From Amborella trichopoda (Eukaryota; Streptophyta; Magnoliopsida; Amborellales; Amborellaceae), in contig NW_006494789.1 of NCBI RefSeq assembly GCF_000471905.2, forward strand, positions 128,940 to 192,939: a stretch of 64,000 nucleotides of DNA. The letters run 5' to 3'. A program made the position numbers and the translations under genes. Below, one piece after another: positions 44,408 through 56,144 of this stretch. The first letter of the stretch is position 1. Each line of letters starts with the position of its first letter. Below the pieces are notes generated by a model, which was given only the letters and a program-made list of their open reading frames with translations, did not search any database and was not told where the DNA came from.

Positions 44408-46878
44408 AATCTTGAATGTTTGATTTCTTTAGCTCATTTTTGTTTTCCAGTTTTTTCATTTTTCCTGCAATGGCATCAATTTCGGAGACTATGAAAATTT
44501 ATATTTCATAGATTTCCATCTTGTTTTGCTCTTTTTCTTCAATGGTATATATGAATGTTGCATTTTTCTTTAAAACTGGTAAGATGCAGGCCTAGTACAC
44601 TTTGACGACAATTTTTTATGTCGACTGTAATTAGCCGGATCTACATTTGATGGGGTGCTCTTCATCTGTGGAATGCTCTTACAAAATGATATATAGTCAC
44701 TGAAATGAATGGTGTGTTCGTATGTATATTGTGCTTGAAAGATATGTTGCAGACATATGTACGTTTGGCATTTATTCTATATCATAATTTTTTTTGGAGG
44801 AGTTTATGAATTGTTTCCTTGAACTTTGGGATTTTTCGTCAAACAAAACAGATAATAATCTGATAATCTAAATGTAGCTGGTTCCTACTGCTAACGGTTT
44901 CACCTTCTTTCTTAACAACAGTTTCAATTTTCTATGGCAGTTATTTTTCAATTCTTTGGCCAAAAATGTAATCTGTGATTGTATTCGCATTCTTTTTCCT
45001 ATCTCATTTGAAGATCTGGCTGGACAAAATCATCCCGGAGTTTTATCCGGAAAGGCTTTTAAGAGTGACACCACTGCATCATCAAGAGAGCAAAACATAG
45101 GCACCATTTTGCAATTTTGAGTGTTTGAATCATGTTCACTAAATTTCTGTAGTGTCGGCATGGGGTTTATGCTGTAGAAATCATACTTGTTTATCCTCCT
45201 CTCCAAATCCGTTCTTTTTCACATGCAATTGTAGAAATCAAAACAAGTGGAACTTTTGGATCTTGCAATTCTACTTGTAAAATTGTGTTACTTCACTGAA
45301 GATGGCTGAGGCCATTGTATTAGTTTTATTGGTCTCAAAATTGCATGACTAGAGTTCTATGAAAGTGATTATCATTAGTTTTCAACATGCATCTATTTTA
45401 CATTTCACAACTATTTGGCCTCTTGCCCTTGTATATTCTTTGGAATTTGAGTGAATTAGCTTTAACCACACCTTCTCTGCTGATCATGATAAAAGAAACT
45501 TTAAGAGCTCTGAGTTAGGAATTGGGGGATCTCCCCATTTACTTTCACTTGTATCAGTTTCTCCTATGAACCAATTTCAGTCCTGTATTTTTGGTCATGT
45601 AAAGCTTCAAATCCTTTCGGAGTCTTAAACTGTGAATTCAGAGTGAACCCCTGTGGATATTCATGGTTTTGCCCAAGTGTTCATGTTTTCAATCACTGTA
45701 ATGATGGTTTTTGGCGAGTTTCATGGATATTGCCTAATGACTTGAAGTTTGCACATGGAATATGGCCATTTTTATGTTGAAATTTCGCGGGGCCCTGCTT
45801 GCCTTGACCCTTTGATTTTTTTTATTTTTTATTTGTGGATTTGTGGTCTCTCGCTCATACACGAACTTTCAGGCAAGGCCGAGGCAAGTTACTCGGCCCA
45901 AGTTATATACAGGCTGAAATCAATATTAAAAATAAGTGAAAAATAAGTAAGGTTATAGAAATCTGTAGGAGATCAAAGAAGATAAAAAAAATTAATAAAA
46001 GATGGATTATTGATATTTTTGATTTAGATATTGAATATTTTAGAAAAATAAAAATATGTTTATGAAACATCTTAAAAATTATTGAAATCATGAAAAAATT
46101 TAGTTGTAACTATGCATATATGTATCTGGTTAACCCCCTTTTCAAGGGTGGGGAAGTTGCCATGGAAATCGCCCCCAACTTTGGCCGCGTTATGTACTGT
46201 TGTTTGCATATCATCCTTGAACTGTTGTTTTCATATCATCCTTGAATATGCGACTCTTACGATCTTCATTTCCCACGTTTTAGAGCCCTTGGGAATCGGT
46301 GCGACTAGACCGCTTTCCACCATATATTGAGAACCGACCGGTTTTGTTAGTGGGCCGATTTAGTTCATCTTTATTTTTTATTTTTGAATTTTATTCTCTA
46401 TTTTTTATTTTTTATTAGCTGATTCACTCGACTAAATCACGGACTGCTTATTCGTCTATCTGGACTGATTTTTAGGACAAGCAAGGTGGGTCACCAATCC
46501 TTTTTTTTTTTTTCAACATTGATACGGGTACCTTTCCTAAAAATTCCTAATTCAATCTTTTTTAATAGTGTTTTTTACAATAAAGTAACATGTTTTTTTT
46601 ATTTTACTGATCTTTTTTGCTTCTTAATCAACCCCCCCTCCCCAAACAAAAATTATAACTGAAATCTACATAAAACTAATAAAGGCAAACTCCTCAAGGA
46701 AACATGGATCTCTCTCTAATCCACGCAAAGCCAACTCTTCAAGAAAACATTGGATATCTCTCTCTGTCTCTTTCAAATCTACGTAAAAACAAACTTTTCA
46801 AGACAACATTGGATCCGTCTCTCTGAAATTTACATAAAAGCAAACTCTTCAAGAAAACATTCGATCTCTCTCCCTATT
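44408..46878. other. 3' flank of the HSP20-like gene and intergenic region
   Basis: Probable 3' UTR follows the stop. Nothing else recognisable; no RNA gene, no TIR termini. Confidence 0.5.
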
Positions 46879-47100
46879 GGAAAAAGTTTATATAAGGTTG
46901 TAACCTTAAATTGTAGAATTAAGGTCTATCTTAAAAATCTATTAGAAAATATTATTTTTGGAAAAATCACTAATTTACCATCTCGATATCGAGATATATG
47001 GATATGAAAAGAAAAAAAGATCTCAGATATCAAAAATATTGCATCTTGAAATGTATTACCTTGATCTTTCAAGATTTTCACGTGTTTATAGATCTATTTT
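46879..47100 (-). mobile_element. M1 fragment (one half)
   Basis: Starts ggaaaaagtttatataaggt and follows the M1 interior (catctcgatatcgagatata, then tgaaatgtattacctt) to gtgtttatagatct. The opposite half is missing. Confidence 0.6.
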
Positions 47101-48059
47101 ATTTTATTCTTCTCAATATCATCATCATCATCGTTATTATTATTCAAACGAAAATTATGATGTTAAAACATCCCAATTAATATTAGAGGGTTCACTTCTT
47201 AATTTTCATTTTATTCAGGTACCTTCTAAAAAAATCCTAAAAACTGTCCAAATATATTTTACAAGGAGGTATCTAAATGAAATAAAAATTAAAACATAAA
47301 CCCTCTAATACAAATTGGGATCTTCTAACCTCTTAGTGATATTATAAGGGGTTTTAGCCACCTACCTGTTATTTTCCCCAATACGAAAGATCGGCGGTTC
47401 GGAAGTTTTCAGGTCACACAATTTCTGCTTCCAGATTTGGGTTTTCTGTAGCAAGGGTTTTGGCCGTATAGTTCATAGCCCCGGCCTCTCGTGCCATTCG
47501 ATTCCAATAGATGGCAGAAGATGATCTAACTCACTCTATTCAGACATGGCAGTCATCCAGTGCTAAAGGCACAAGAAGGTCCCTTGAAGGTGCAACACAA
47601 GTTGCTCTAAGACATCTCCATTTTTAAATTGATCTAATAGAGAATAATTTGGTCCATGATTTCACATAGTTTTGAGCAATGAGACTGGAAGCGGCTTCAA
47701 CGTAAAGTTAGAACTTTGGAGGGAGCGTAAGTCAGATCCACCTATGCACCCCGAGGGGGGTATCTATTCAATGGCCCCCTAGATCTAGTCGAGTCTAGAC
47801 CTACCCCACGGCGTTGCTTATGTTAAGGCCCTATGACCAAATCATCCCACATCTCCAATGCAAGCTGGTCCATTATCAATAAGCTTAAGTACCAGGTTAG
47901 TAACCAGGTGGTCATGGTGGAACCTCTAGCCAAGAGGGGTGCACCGACATGACAACCCTCAACAACCATGGAATTAGACCAATCTAAAGGCTTTAAAATT
48001 AGCCAAACTAAGACATAATATATCGAATGCAAGTATAGTAATAATAGGAGTATAAACGA
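47101..48059. other. Intergenic, no gene seen
   Basis: Mixed sequence. Around 47740-47960 it is less AT-rich (accccgaggggggtatctat, ggtggtcatggtggaacctc) and may be an unidentified repeat, but termini are not evident. Confidence 0.4.
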
Positions 48060-48695
48060 GAAAGTAATTAATATTGATGGTCAAGAAATACTTAAAATAG
48101 AGTATTTTTTATATCTTTGGTCGATAATTCAAGAAAATAGAGAGATTGAAGAATACATCGCACATAGAATTAGAGCTGGATAGGCTATTTGGAGATATGC
48201 ATTCATAGTTTTATGTGATTACCACATACCAATCAAGTTGAAGGGAAGTTCTATGAGATTAGCTTTGCTTTATGGAACAGAATGATGGGTGGTCAGGAAA
48301 CTACATACCCATAGGATGAGTATAGCTGAGATGATGATGTTGAGATAGATGAGTAGCAAGATAAAAAAAAAAGATAGTATTCAAACTGAATTCATTCGAA
48401 GGAACTTAGGTATAGCTTCAATAAGTGATAAGATGTAGGAAAATAGATTTATGTGTGCGGGCCATGTAGAACGTAGACCGAATACAACATTGGTTAGGAG
48501 GTTTGATTTTGTTCAGGTGGAAGGTTCTGAAAAGGTAAGGGGAAGGCCCTAAAGGACATGGAAGAAAGTAATGAAAAAAAGATACGGGGGTTTAAAGTCT
48601 TACTGAGGGTATGACTCTTGATGTAGCGAAATGGTAGAACATGATTCGTGTAGTCGACTTCAAATGGTTGGGATAAAACTATGATGATGATGATT
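48060..48695 (+). mobile_element. RTE-type LINE fragment with (GAT)n tail
   Basis: Interrupted translation gives IIQENREIEEYIAHRIRAG, CDYHIPIKLKGKFYEI, LLYGTE, MSIAEMMMLR, IRRNLGIASISDKM and GHVERRP in the order of the C-terminal half of RTE reverse transcriptase, then the canonical 3' end and tgatgatgatgat. In-frame stops show it is inactive. It is longer at its 5' end than the copy at 22205. Confidence 0.82.
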
Positions 48696-49540
48696 TAAAC
48701 AATTTCCCTAGTTTCACCAATAGGATACATTTTGGTCCACGGGAACAAATAATCGTTTTCCAGGAGAAGAGAACACACTTGAATGAACTGTGCAGTGCCC
48801 AATAGGGGTCTGAAACATCCGAGAGCGAGAGAGATAAGGGCTCCGCAGTTATGGACTACAATACTACTACTGTCAGGACCTCAGCTAGGCGAGTGTGTGC
48901 TAGTCAAGGGCAAGGCTAACAAACCTCCCTTGATGCACCAGCCAGACGCACCCCTTGAACCTCCTACTAGCCTCACGCATTATCTTGCAAGCCTCGTGCA
49001 GTAGCACTAGCCTGGTGCACCAATTAGGCTCATGCGTGCATCTTTGTTGAAAACGGTGGCAACTCACGGATGGCCAATCTTTTACGAGAGGTGGGATTGT
49101 GAGAGGCAGATAAGGAAAGTGCTCATCATGGTGCGTGGGTGCATGAGCTTGCGCGGTGCAACTCCAACATGGGCTAAGGATAAGGATGGACCGAAGGCAC
49201 CTAGGTTGGGCAGGCGCCAACTTCAAATTCAAATTGACTTTGAATTGATCGTGGGATGGTATAATGGGGGGATATGAGTAGGCTAACCGCTCAGGGGGCC
49301 TCACGCAGAGGATACAGTGACATGGCCAACCTGCCTAGCCATTAGCTGCACCTAACCAGGCCATGCGCATTGGCTGCTCACCACTTTTATTGTGTTCAAA
49401 TTTTCAAATTTCACCCCCCTGAGTTTCCCGGCATTTGTTTGCTGGAAGATAAACATTCCTGGAAAAAATAAGTTCTTTGTTGGAAAGTGGACGTATTTGT
49501 TCCGGAAAGTTTAAATAAATTATGGGTATTGTGTTTGATA
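48696..49540. other. Intergenic, moderately GC-rich patch, unidentified
   Basis: Around 48780-49340 the sequence is less AT-rich and repeats phrases such as ggtgcaccaattaggctcat and gcctcacgca. It may be an LTR or satellite fragment. Open frames on both strands lack family resemblance. Confidence 0.3.
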
Positions 49541-49830
49541 ACAATGTAATATAAATATTCTATATCATATTATTACTATATAATATATAACATACTATAA
49601 TATATAATATATGTATTTTATATTTGTTTTATTAAAATATATTTGTATTATATATAATATATAATATAAATATATATTGTATTAGTAAGGATAATGTTAC
49701 AATGTTAGATTATACTGAAATATATTATCTAATTTTATATAATATAGTATAATATAAAATAATATGTTATTTAAATTATTCTATATATGATTAATATATA
49801 TTATATATATAATACAAATAACATCAATAA
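49541..49830. repeat. AT-only palindromic low-complexity block
   Basis: Almost pure A/T with many tataatatata-type palindromes over about 290 bp. A candidate fragile or matrix-attachment-like region, but no specific function is shown. Confidence 0.7.
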
Positions 49831-50800
49831 AATAAATATCAAGTTCTTTGGCTAAAATATGTTCCCAAATTTAAGCTCCTACCTTGGGCATGAAACAAAA
49901 AAGTTAGAGGAATAAAAATGTTCCAACAAGTTCCGGAAATTGTAGTTCTTCATGTGCATGAAACACGAGATCGCTACAGAATTAGGGACTTATTTGTTCT
50001 GAAAAAATAAGTTCCCCCAAACAATGACGCCCTAGGTTTTTTCTATGTCTAAACTTTGTGACCATTAGCCAAACAAATAGAATATCAACCAAAACAAATA
50101 TACAGTCGAATATCATTTCTCTCTATTTCACTTTCTTAACTTCGTGCCTAAAAAATTAGCCAAGAATTACAAAACCTGGACTAGTCAACAAAATTGGCAG
50201 CAATTTGAACTGCCACTGCAACCAAACAGTTATGCTTCTACGCAAGGAGACTTGAAGCCTTGACTATGCACTCTTCCACTTTGTGAACGATTCATTATTC
50301 ATGTATATGTATTTTGACCGCACATGGTTTATGTATAATGGATTTCGGTACCTCCTAAGTTAAGGCTGGTTGCTTTGTTCCTTACAGGCGGACCATGTCT
50401 TCCATGTCTCTCTACCTTCGTATCCTGAAAAAGAACAAGCACATGGTTATTAGTCAAAAGATTGTTTCATTAGATAAAATTACCTTCCATGATTTCCAAC
50501 GCCGAATATAAAATTTGAAGCTAAACAAATGGTACAAATTTGGCAATCCATGAACACTTATTTTTAGGGTAAATAGACCGTCTAGATAATGTGTATATTA
50601 GGGCTATACACTATTTTTAGGTCTTAAAATCCTTTTTTTTTTTTTTACAACCATAATGGTCGATTTCAAGATTTTCTGACTGCAGAACTACAATTTTCAG
50701 TGAGTTTTGAGGTGAGACTTATTTTGATAGGACTGCAGTCCTATCAAAACATAGTTCTACGTATTTTTAATTTTGGAAAATACTAGTAGTATTTTAAAAT
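49831..50800. other. Intergenic, no gene seen
   Basis: Unremarkable AT-rich sequence. A short inverted pair gataggactgcagtcctatc lies at about 50728-50747. Confidence 0.4.
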
Positions 50801-50801
50801 A

Positions 50802-51195
50802 GGGTGAGGTTTGTATAACGTGTCAACCTTAAACAATCGCAGTAAGGTGATCACCTCAAATTCTCATTAAAAATGTTTTTTGGTGCCAAAACTCTTATCA
50901 TGGCCTAAAAGTCTATTTTTCATCCCTATAATGAAATTGACAGCTCCGAAAATGGTGCAAATCTAACAGATCTATAAGCACTTGAAAATATTGAAAATGG
51001 ATAGTCTAGATAATGTGTTACAAAATGTACCATTTTGAGAACTTGAAATTCTTTTTTTTTTTCATATTCATATATATCGAGGTCAAGATGATCAATAGGA
51101 GAATTTTCTAGTGACGAAACAACCTTTTTCGATACGTTTTTGAGATGCACCTTACTTCTATAGTATATGATAGACACCTTGTATAAACTTTTCCC
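50802..51195 (+). mobile_element. M1 TIR element, copy 12, near-exact TSD
   Basis: Starts gggtgaggtttgtataacgt, ends ccttgtataaacttttccc. Flanks tttaaaata (50793-50801) and ttcaaaata (51196-51204) match at 8 of 9 positions. The interior is diverged, implying an older insertion than copies 8 and 10. Confidence 0.82.
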
Positions 51196-51389
51196 TTCAA
51201 AATAATACACTTTCTAATGTTGTTTTCCTGAGTTTTTAATAATTAAAGAGAGAATGTGGTGCGTACATTGAAGAATAGAATGAAAAAGAACGATAATTAT
51301 ATGAAAAGCTCTCATGCTTTATATTCACGGAACAAATGAGAGAGTGTAGGTGTACGTCCGGAGCACCCAATAGCTTCGATGGGCCTAAT

Positions 51390-54300
51390 TTCAATAGGTG
51401 TCAATAAAACTTGTGTTTTTGTTGACCACACTTAAAATTGCACATGTCATCACCAAGCAAAGGGCAGAGAATGAAGTGGACCCCAAACTATCCAAATACA
51501 GGCAAAAGTGTATAGAGGACAATTATACCCTATTCTCAATGCGCTTACTAATCCAATTTCTCAAAAAATATTATTGCTCGGTGGCAACAACAAGGGAACT
51601 CTTGCATCTCTTGGAGACAACTTCCTTATTTCTAATCATTTAGAATTTAAATTAACTGATAACAAGTCCAAACTCAACTAGTGTATGAGTTACAACTTCT
51701 TGCAAGTGAACTCAACTCAAGTGGACTTGGGTTAGATGAAGCTTTTCAAGTGGGGAACATCTCTCATAAAAAAGGATACCAAAGAAGATGACGCACAAAA
51801 AGGTTGGTGTTGGCTTGGTTCAACTTCAACGATCTCTTCACATAGAGGAAGAGGGCAGATTTCAAGAAAAGGAGGAGGAAGTGATGGAATATAATTCTAA
51901 AGCTATAATCTTGTAGAATACAAGTCTTAAGGATATGGCTGAAAAAAATAAACGGCCTTTCTTTTCTTAGAATGATATCCCTAAGAATAAAAAATCCATA
52001 AAGAAAAAGGGAATGTTCTTTATCTATGGAAAAACCAGTCACCACTCAAAGGGATGCCGACACCGAAAAAGGTATCAAAAACCTCAAAGTTAAGTAAACA
52101 TGACCACCGAAGAGATTTAGTGACATGACAATGGTCACTAAAACTCATATGACCGATAAAGAGGAAGGTTGGTGGGTAGATGCCAATGCTAACATCCATG
52201 TGACTAACAACCGGAACTGCTTTAAGACAAATGAACCGGTATAAGAATGGAATTCAGTTGAATAAGGGACTCGAGCAATTGCCAAAATGCTGGGTAAAGG
52301 GGTAGTTGAATTGTAGTTGAGTTTGGAAAAAACACTGATCTTGGAAAATGTGCATCATGTTACCAAACATGGGAAGAAACTTGTTGGGCTATTTGTTGAA
52401 TAAAAGGGGATTCAAACTGGTCATTGGATCTTACAAGATTGTTTTAACCAAGAATAGTATATTTATGGGCAAGGGATATTCTTGTAATAGAATGTTCGAA
52501 AGGATTTGAATAATGAAATAAGAAATAATTATATTTATATTGTGAGTTCTTTTTATTTATGGCATGCTGCTAGATTAGGACATTTGAATTTTGCTGCAAT
52601 AAAATCCATGGTTAAGCTAGGTCTTATGTCTAAAAATGGTGATGTATCTAACGAAGAATGAGTCGTGTGCGCAAGCCAAAATAACCAGAAAGCCATATCC
52701 TTCAGTAGAAAGAAATATAAAATTATTATGACTTGTACATAATGATATATGTGATTTAAATAATGTACTCACAAAAGGAAGAAAAAGATAATTACTTTCA
52801 TAGATGGCTTTTCACGCTATAAATATGTATATTTATTAAGACATAAAAATGAAGTTTTGCAAATTTTAAGATTTTCAAAGCTGGAGTTGAGAATGAAATA
52901 GGAAAATAAAAATCGAGAAGTTACAGGAGAGAATACATGTCTAATGAATTCACAATTTTTTTTAAAAAATAATAGAATTATACATCAAGTCACTACTCCA
53001 TATACCCCTCAACAAAATAGTTTAGCAAAAATAAAAAATACAATATTGCTAGAAATAGTTAATTCCATGTTCATAAACTTAGGTGTACCTTTAAATTTAG
53101 GGGGTGTAGCCTTACTTTCGGATTGTGTAATAATAAATATAAGAAAATTAATAAAACCCCAAATGAGTTAAAGCTTAATTAATAAAACCCCAAATGAGTT
53201 AAAGCTTGGACCTAGAACCTCCATATTGAACCCGTAGAAAATAATAAACACCAAAATACTTAAATTGAATCGATAAAAAATAATAAAGAGGTAATAGAAC
53301 CTAGATGGAGTAAAAGAGCAATAGGAGATCTTAAATATAATTTTGGCCAAGATTTTTATATTCACCTAATTGAAGCAAATCAAAATAAGGTGTTGAGTGT
53401 AGTAACTATTGCTTTAAATGTGGAGGAAGATTCTTTCTCATTGGATGAAGCTTTGCCATCTCATGATGCAACATTTTGGAGAGAGATCATTAACAGTGAA
53501 ATGAACTCTGTATTTGCTAAGAAAACTTGGAAATTCGTGGACCTACCACCTAGTTCTAATCCCTATAGGATGTAAATGGACTTTTAAAAGAAAACTTGAT
53601 GCAGATTGGTTAATTAAGAAGTATAAGGCTAGATTGATAGCCAAAGGATATACACAAAAAGAGGGCATAGACTATTTGGACACAGATGCCCCAATAGCAA
53701 GGATATCTATTATATTATTGCTTTCAGTAATAGTATCTATTAACCATCTAGTCATTCACCAAATCGATGTAAAAACATAATTTCTATATGGTAAACCAGT
53801 TGAAGAAATTTATATGTAAAAATCCGAAGGGTTTATTATGCATGTTCATGAAAATAAAGTGTATGGACTAAAGCAGACATCAAAGCAATGGCACAAGAAA
53901 TTTGATATTGTATTAATATTAAGCAGTTTTAAAAGAAATGAGGCAAACAGAAGTGTTTATAGTAAAATAATTAATTCTGTGTGTCATTATATGTCTATAT
54001 GTAGGTGATATATCAACTTTTTGCATTAATATGAAAATAGTAGAAGCAGCTAAAGGTTTGATCGCATCTATCTTTGATATGAAGGACTTGTGAGAAACTG
54101 ATGTGATATTTGGAATTAAAATAGTGAGAAAAGAAAATAGTCTATATCGACATAGTCTCACCACATTAATAAAATGCTTCATAAGTTTGAGCATACTTTA
54201 AGTAAGCAACTCTTTATGCCGACAAAACATCATATAAAGTAAAAGAAAAATGAAGGGAGATGTATATCTCAAATAGAATATGTTGGGGTAATTGGTAATT

Positions 54301-54930
54301 TAATATATGTAATAAAGAGCATGAAGCTTGACATTGCATATGCAGTGGGCAACTTAGTAGATATACAAGTTGCTTTGGTAGAGAGCACTGGGCAGCAAGC
54401 TCTCGAGTATTGAGACATCCGAAAAGAGCCATTAATTATGGCATACATTATGTGAGTTATGCCGGGTCGAAAGGATATAGCTGTGTAAATTGGAACATGA
54501 AAGTTCCAGATTCACTAACAACATCTAGATGGATATTTACTTTAGCTGGGGGAGCGGTATCATGGGGGTCAATAAAGTCAACTTGTATTTCACATTCTAC
54601 AATGGAGTCAGAATTTATTGTTCTAGATTTTGCTTGTGAAGATATTCTATATGACCTATCAATGTAACCAAAACCGATACCAATAATGACAATATACTGT
54701 GATACTCATGTTACTATTGCGAGAGCATGTAATGATGTATACAATAGTAAGTCTAGACATATTGCGTGCAGACATAACTCCATAAAGATGTCAAGTTATG
54801 AAGTGGTAAGTGTAGAATATGTGAAGTCCAAGGCCTTATATATATATGTAAAATTATTTAACATATCAATATATATCAACTACAACGAGAATATGAGAAT
54901 CGGGCTAGGCCCTAAATAAATATGAAAAAA
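51390..54930 (+). mobile_element. Degenerate Ty1/copia retrotransposon A (gag-pol remnants)
   Basis: Pieces occur in normal copia order, separated by stops and frameshifts. Gag: FLLTTLKIAHVITKQRAEN near 51420 and a zinc-knuckle relic GKTSHHSKGCRHRK near 52030. Protease-like WWVDANANIHVTNN near 52170. Integrase: WHAARLGHLNFAAIK-like near 52560 and TPYTPQQNSLAKIKN near 53000. Reverse transcriptase: WTFKRKLDADWLIKKYKARL, AKGYTQKEGIDY near 53575-53690. RNase H: RWIFTLAGGAVSWGSIKSTC and SKSRHIACRHNSIK near 54520-54790. The pieces are incomplete and the element cannot encode its own transposition. LTR ends were not identified. Confidence 0.88.
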
Positions 54931-55479
54931 TATTTAATATATCATTATATACCATTTCGAAAAAAAAAAAAAGGTTGTACTTGGGTAGGACCAATGTTGT
55001 CTCGAGCCCGGCCTGAAAATAATCCAGGCCTACCAAGTTTGGCCCGATCTCGGCTATGGGCACTAATATGTGGTCCGCCCCAGCCATTAATAGCCCTCGT
55101 AACCACCTCTTTAGCTAGTACAATGCATCCATAGTGGTCTTTCTGCAAGAATGCACATAAAGAACATCTAAATGGGAAGTTTCGTGTATCATCAAATGCC
55201 CTATGGAGGTGCCATGGGCCAGTTTCTTCACCAGCAGCCCATTAAGTGACGTTCCAAGAATCTCCTTCTATATTAATACGCTAGTGGGTCCCTTCTAGGG
55301 ATTGAACTCCTTGCACCAGAGCCCTAGGTTCCATGTAATTAGAGCCACAAACAGAATGAGGGTCCAAGTAACATATACGGGCCTTTCTCATTACAATGGC
55401 TAATGAGGACCCCCACTCTTGCCACTCTAAGGCTCCCCCTTGAGCTGCTATTTAAGTTAAGCTTTGTAGTGATGGTTAG
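54931..55479. other. Sequence between the two copia elements, unidentified
   Basis: Contains less AT-rich phrases (gagcccggcctgaaaataat; ggccagtttcttcaccagca) typical of plant repeats but no recognised termini. Short similarity in style to 33890-34060 (aacccggccc; agcccggcac) is too weak to classify. Confidence 0.3.
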
Positions 55480-56073
55480 GGGCCCCACATCCATTAAAGA
55501 AACCTTATAGGCTTAATACCCATTATAGAAACCTGCGTACAATATCTTACAATATTTGGATGATTTTTCTACTGTAACAAATACTATATTTGAGTAATTA
55601 TCCTACTATAACAGTTATATAACAGTCATGCATAATGGTTGCAACTCCTATGCACGTTGATCTACTTGTGTTGTAACTCCTATAGGGATTTGTGTATATG
55701 TAAGGCACATTGTCCCACGAGTTGTATAGAGTGAAAAAGACATCTATATTTTCTTAATCTTGTGATTGGATATTACTCTCTCTCTTCTCTCTCAATCTTA
55801 ACGTCGTATTAGAGTAGAGGATTTGAAACCCTAGGATATGATGATTTCTAGTGACCCTAGAATTATGATTTTCTTCTTTCTTGGGCTTGAAGCTTTCGTG
55901 CATCACCAACGTCATTTTTCCAGCAAGATTATCTCGCTTTCCTTTACTAATAATAAATTTTATTCCCAAACTCCTTTTATTTTCAGCAACCTCATATTTC
56001 TGGCAGCAACATATTTCCAGCAACCTCACATTTCCAGTAACTTCACATTAGAACTAAGGAATTAGTACTTAAG

Positions 56074-56089
56074 TAGTAGTAATAATAAC

Positions 56090-56135
<46 letters not shown>

Positions 56136-56144
56136 TAATAATCA
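56074..56144. repeat. (TAA)n microsatellite
   Basis: About 70 bp of TAA/AAT repeat with few interruptions, between the putative LTR/leader and gag of copia B. Confidence 0.95.

Noticed and set aside
44093-44459. Antisense frames opposite the HSP20-like repeats
   Set aside because: Mirror of the 57-bp repeats on the coding strand; composition explained by the sense gene.
48783-49304. Overlapping frames on both strands in the GC-richer patch
   Set aside because: No known motifs and equal openness on both strands; better explained by composition of an unidentified repeat.
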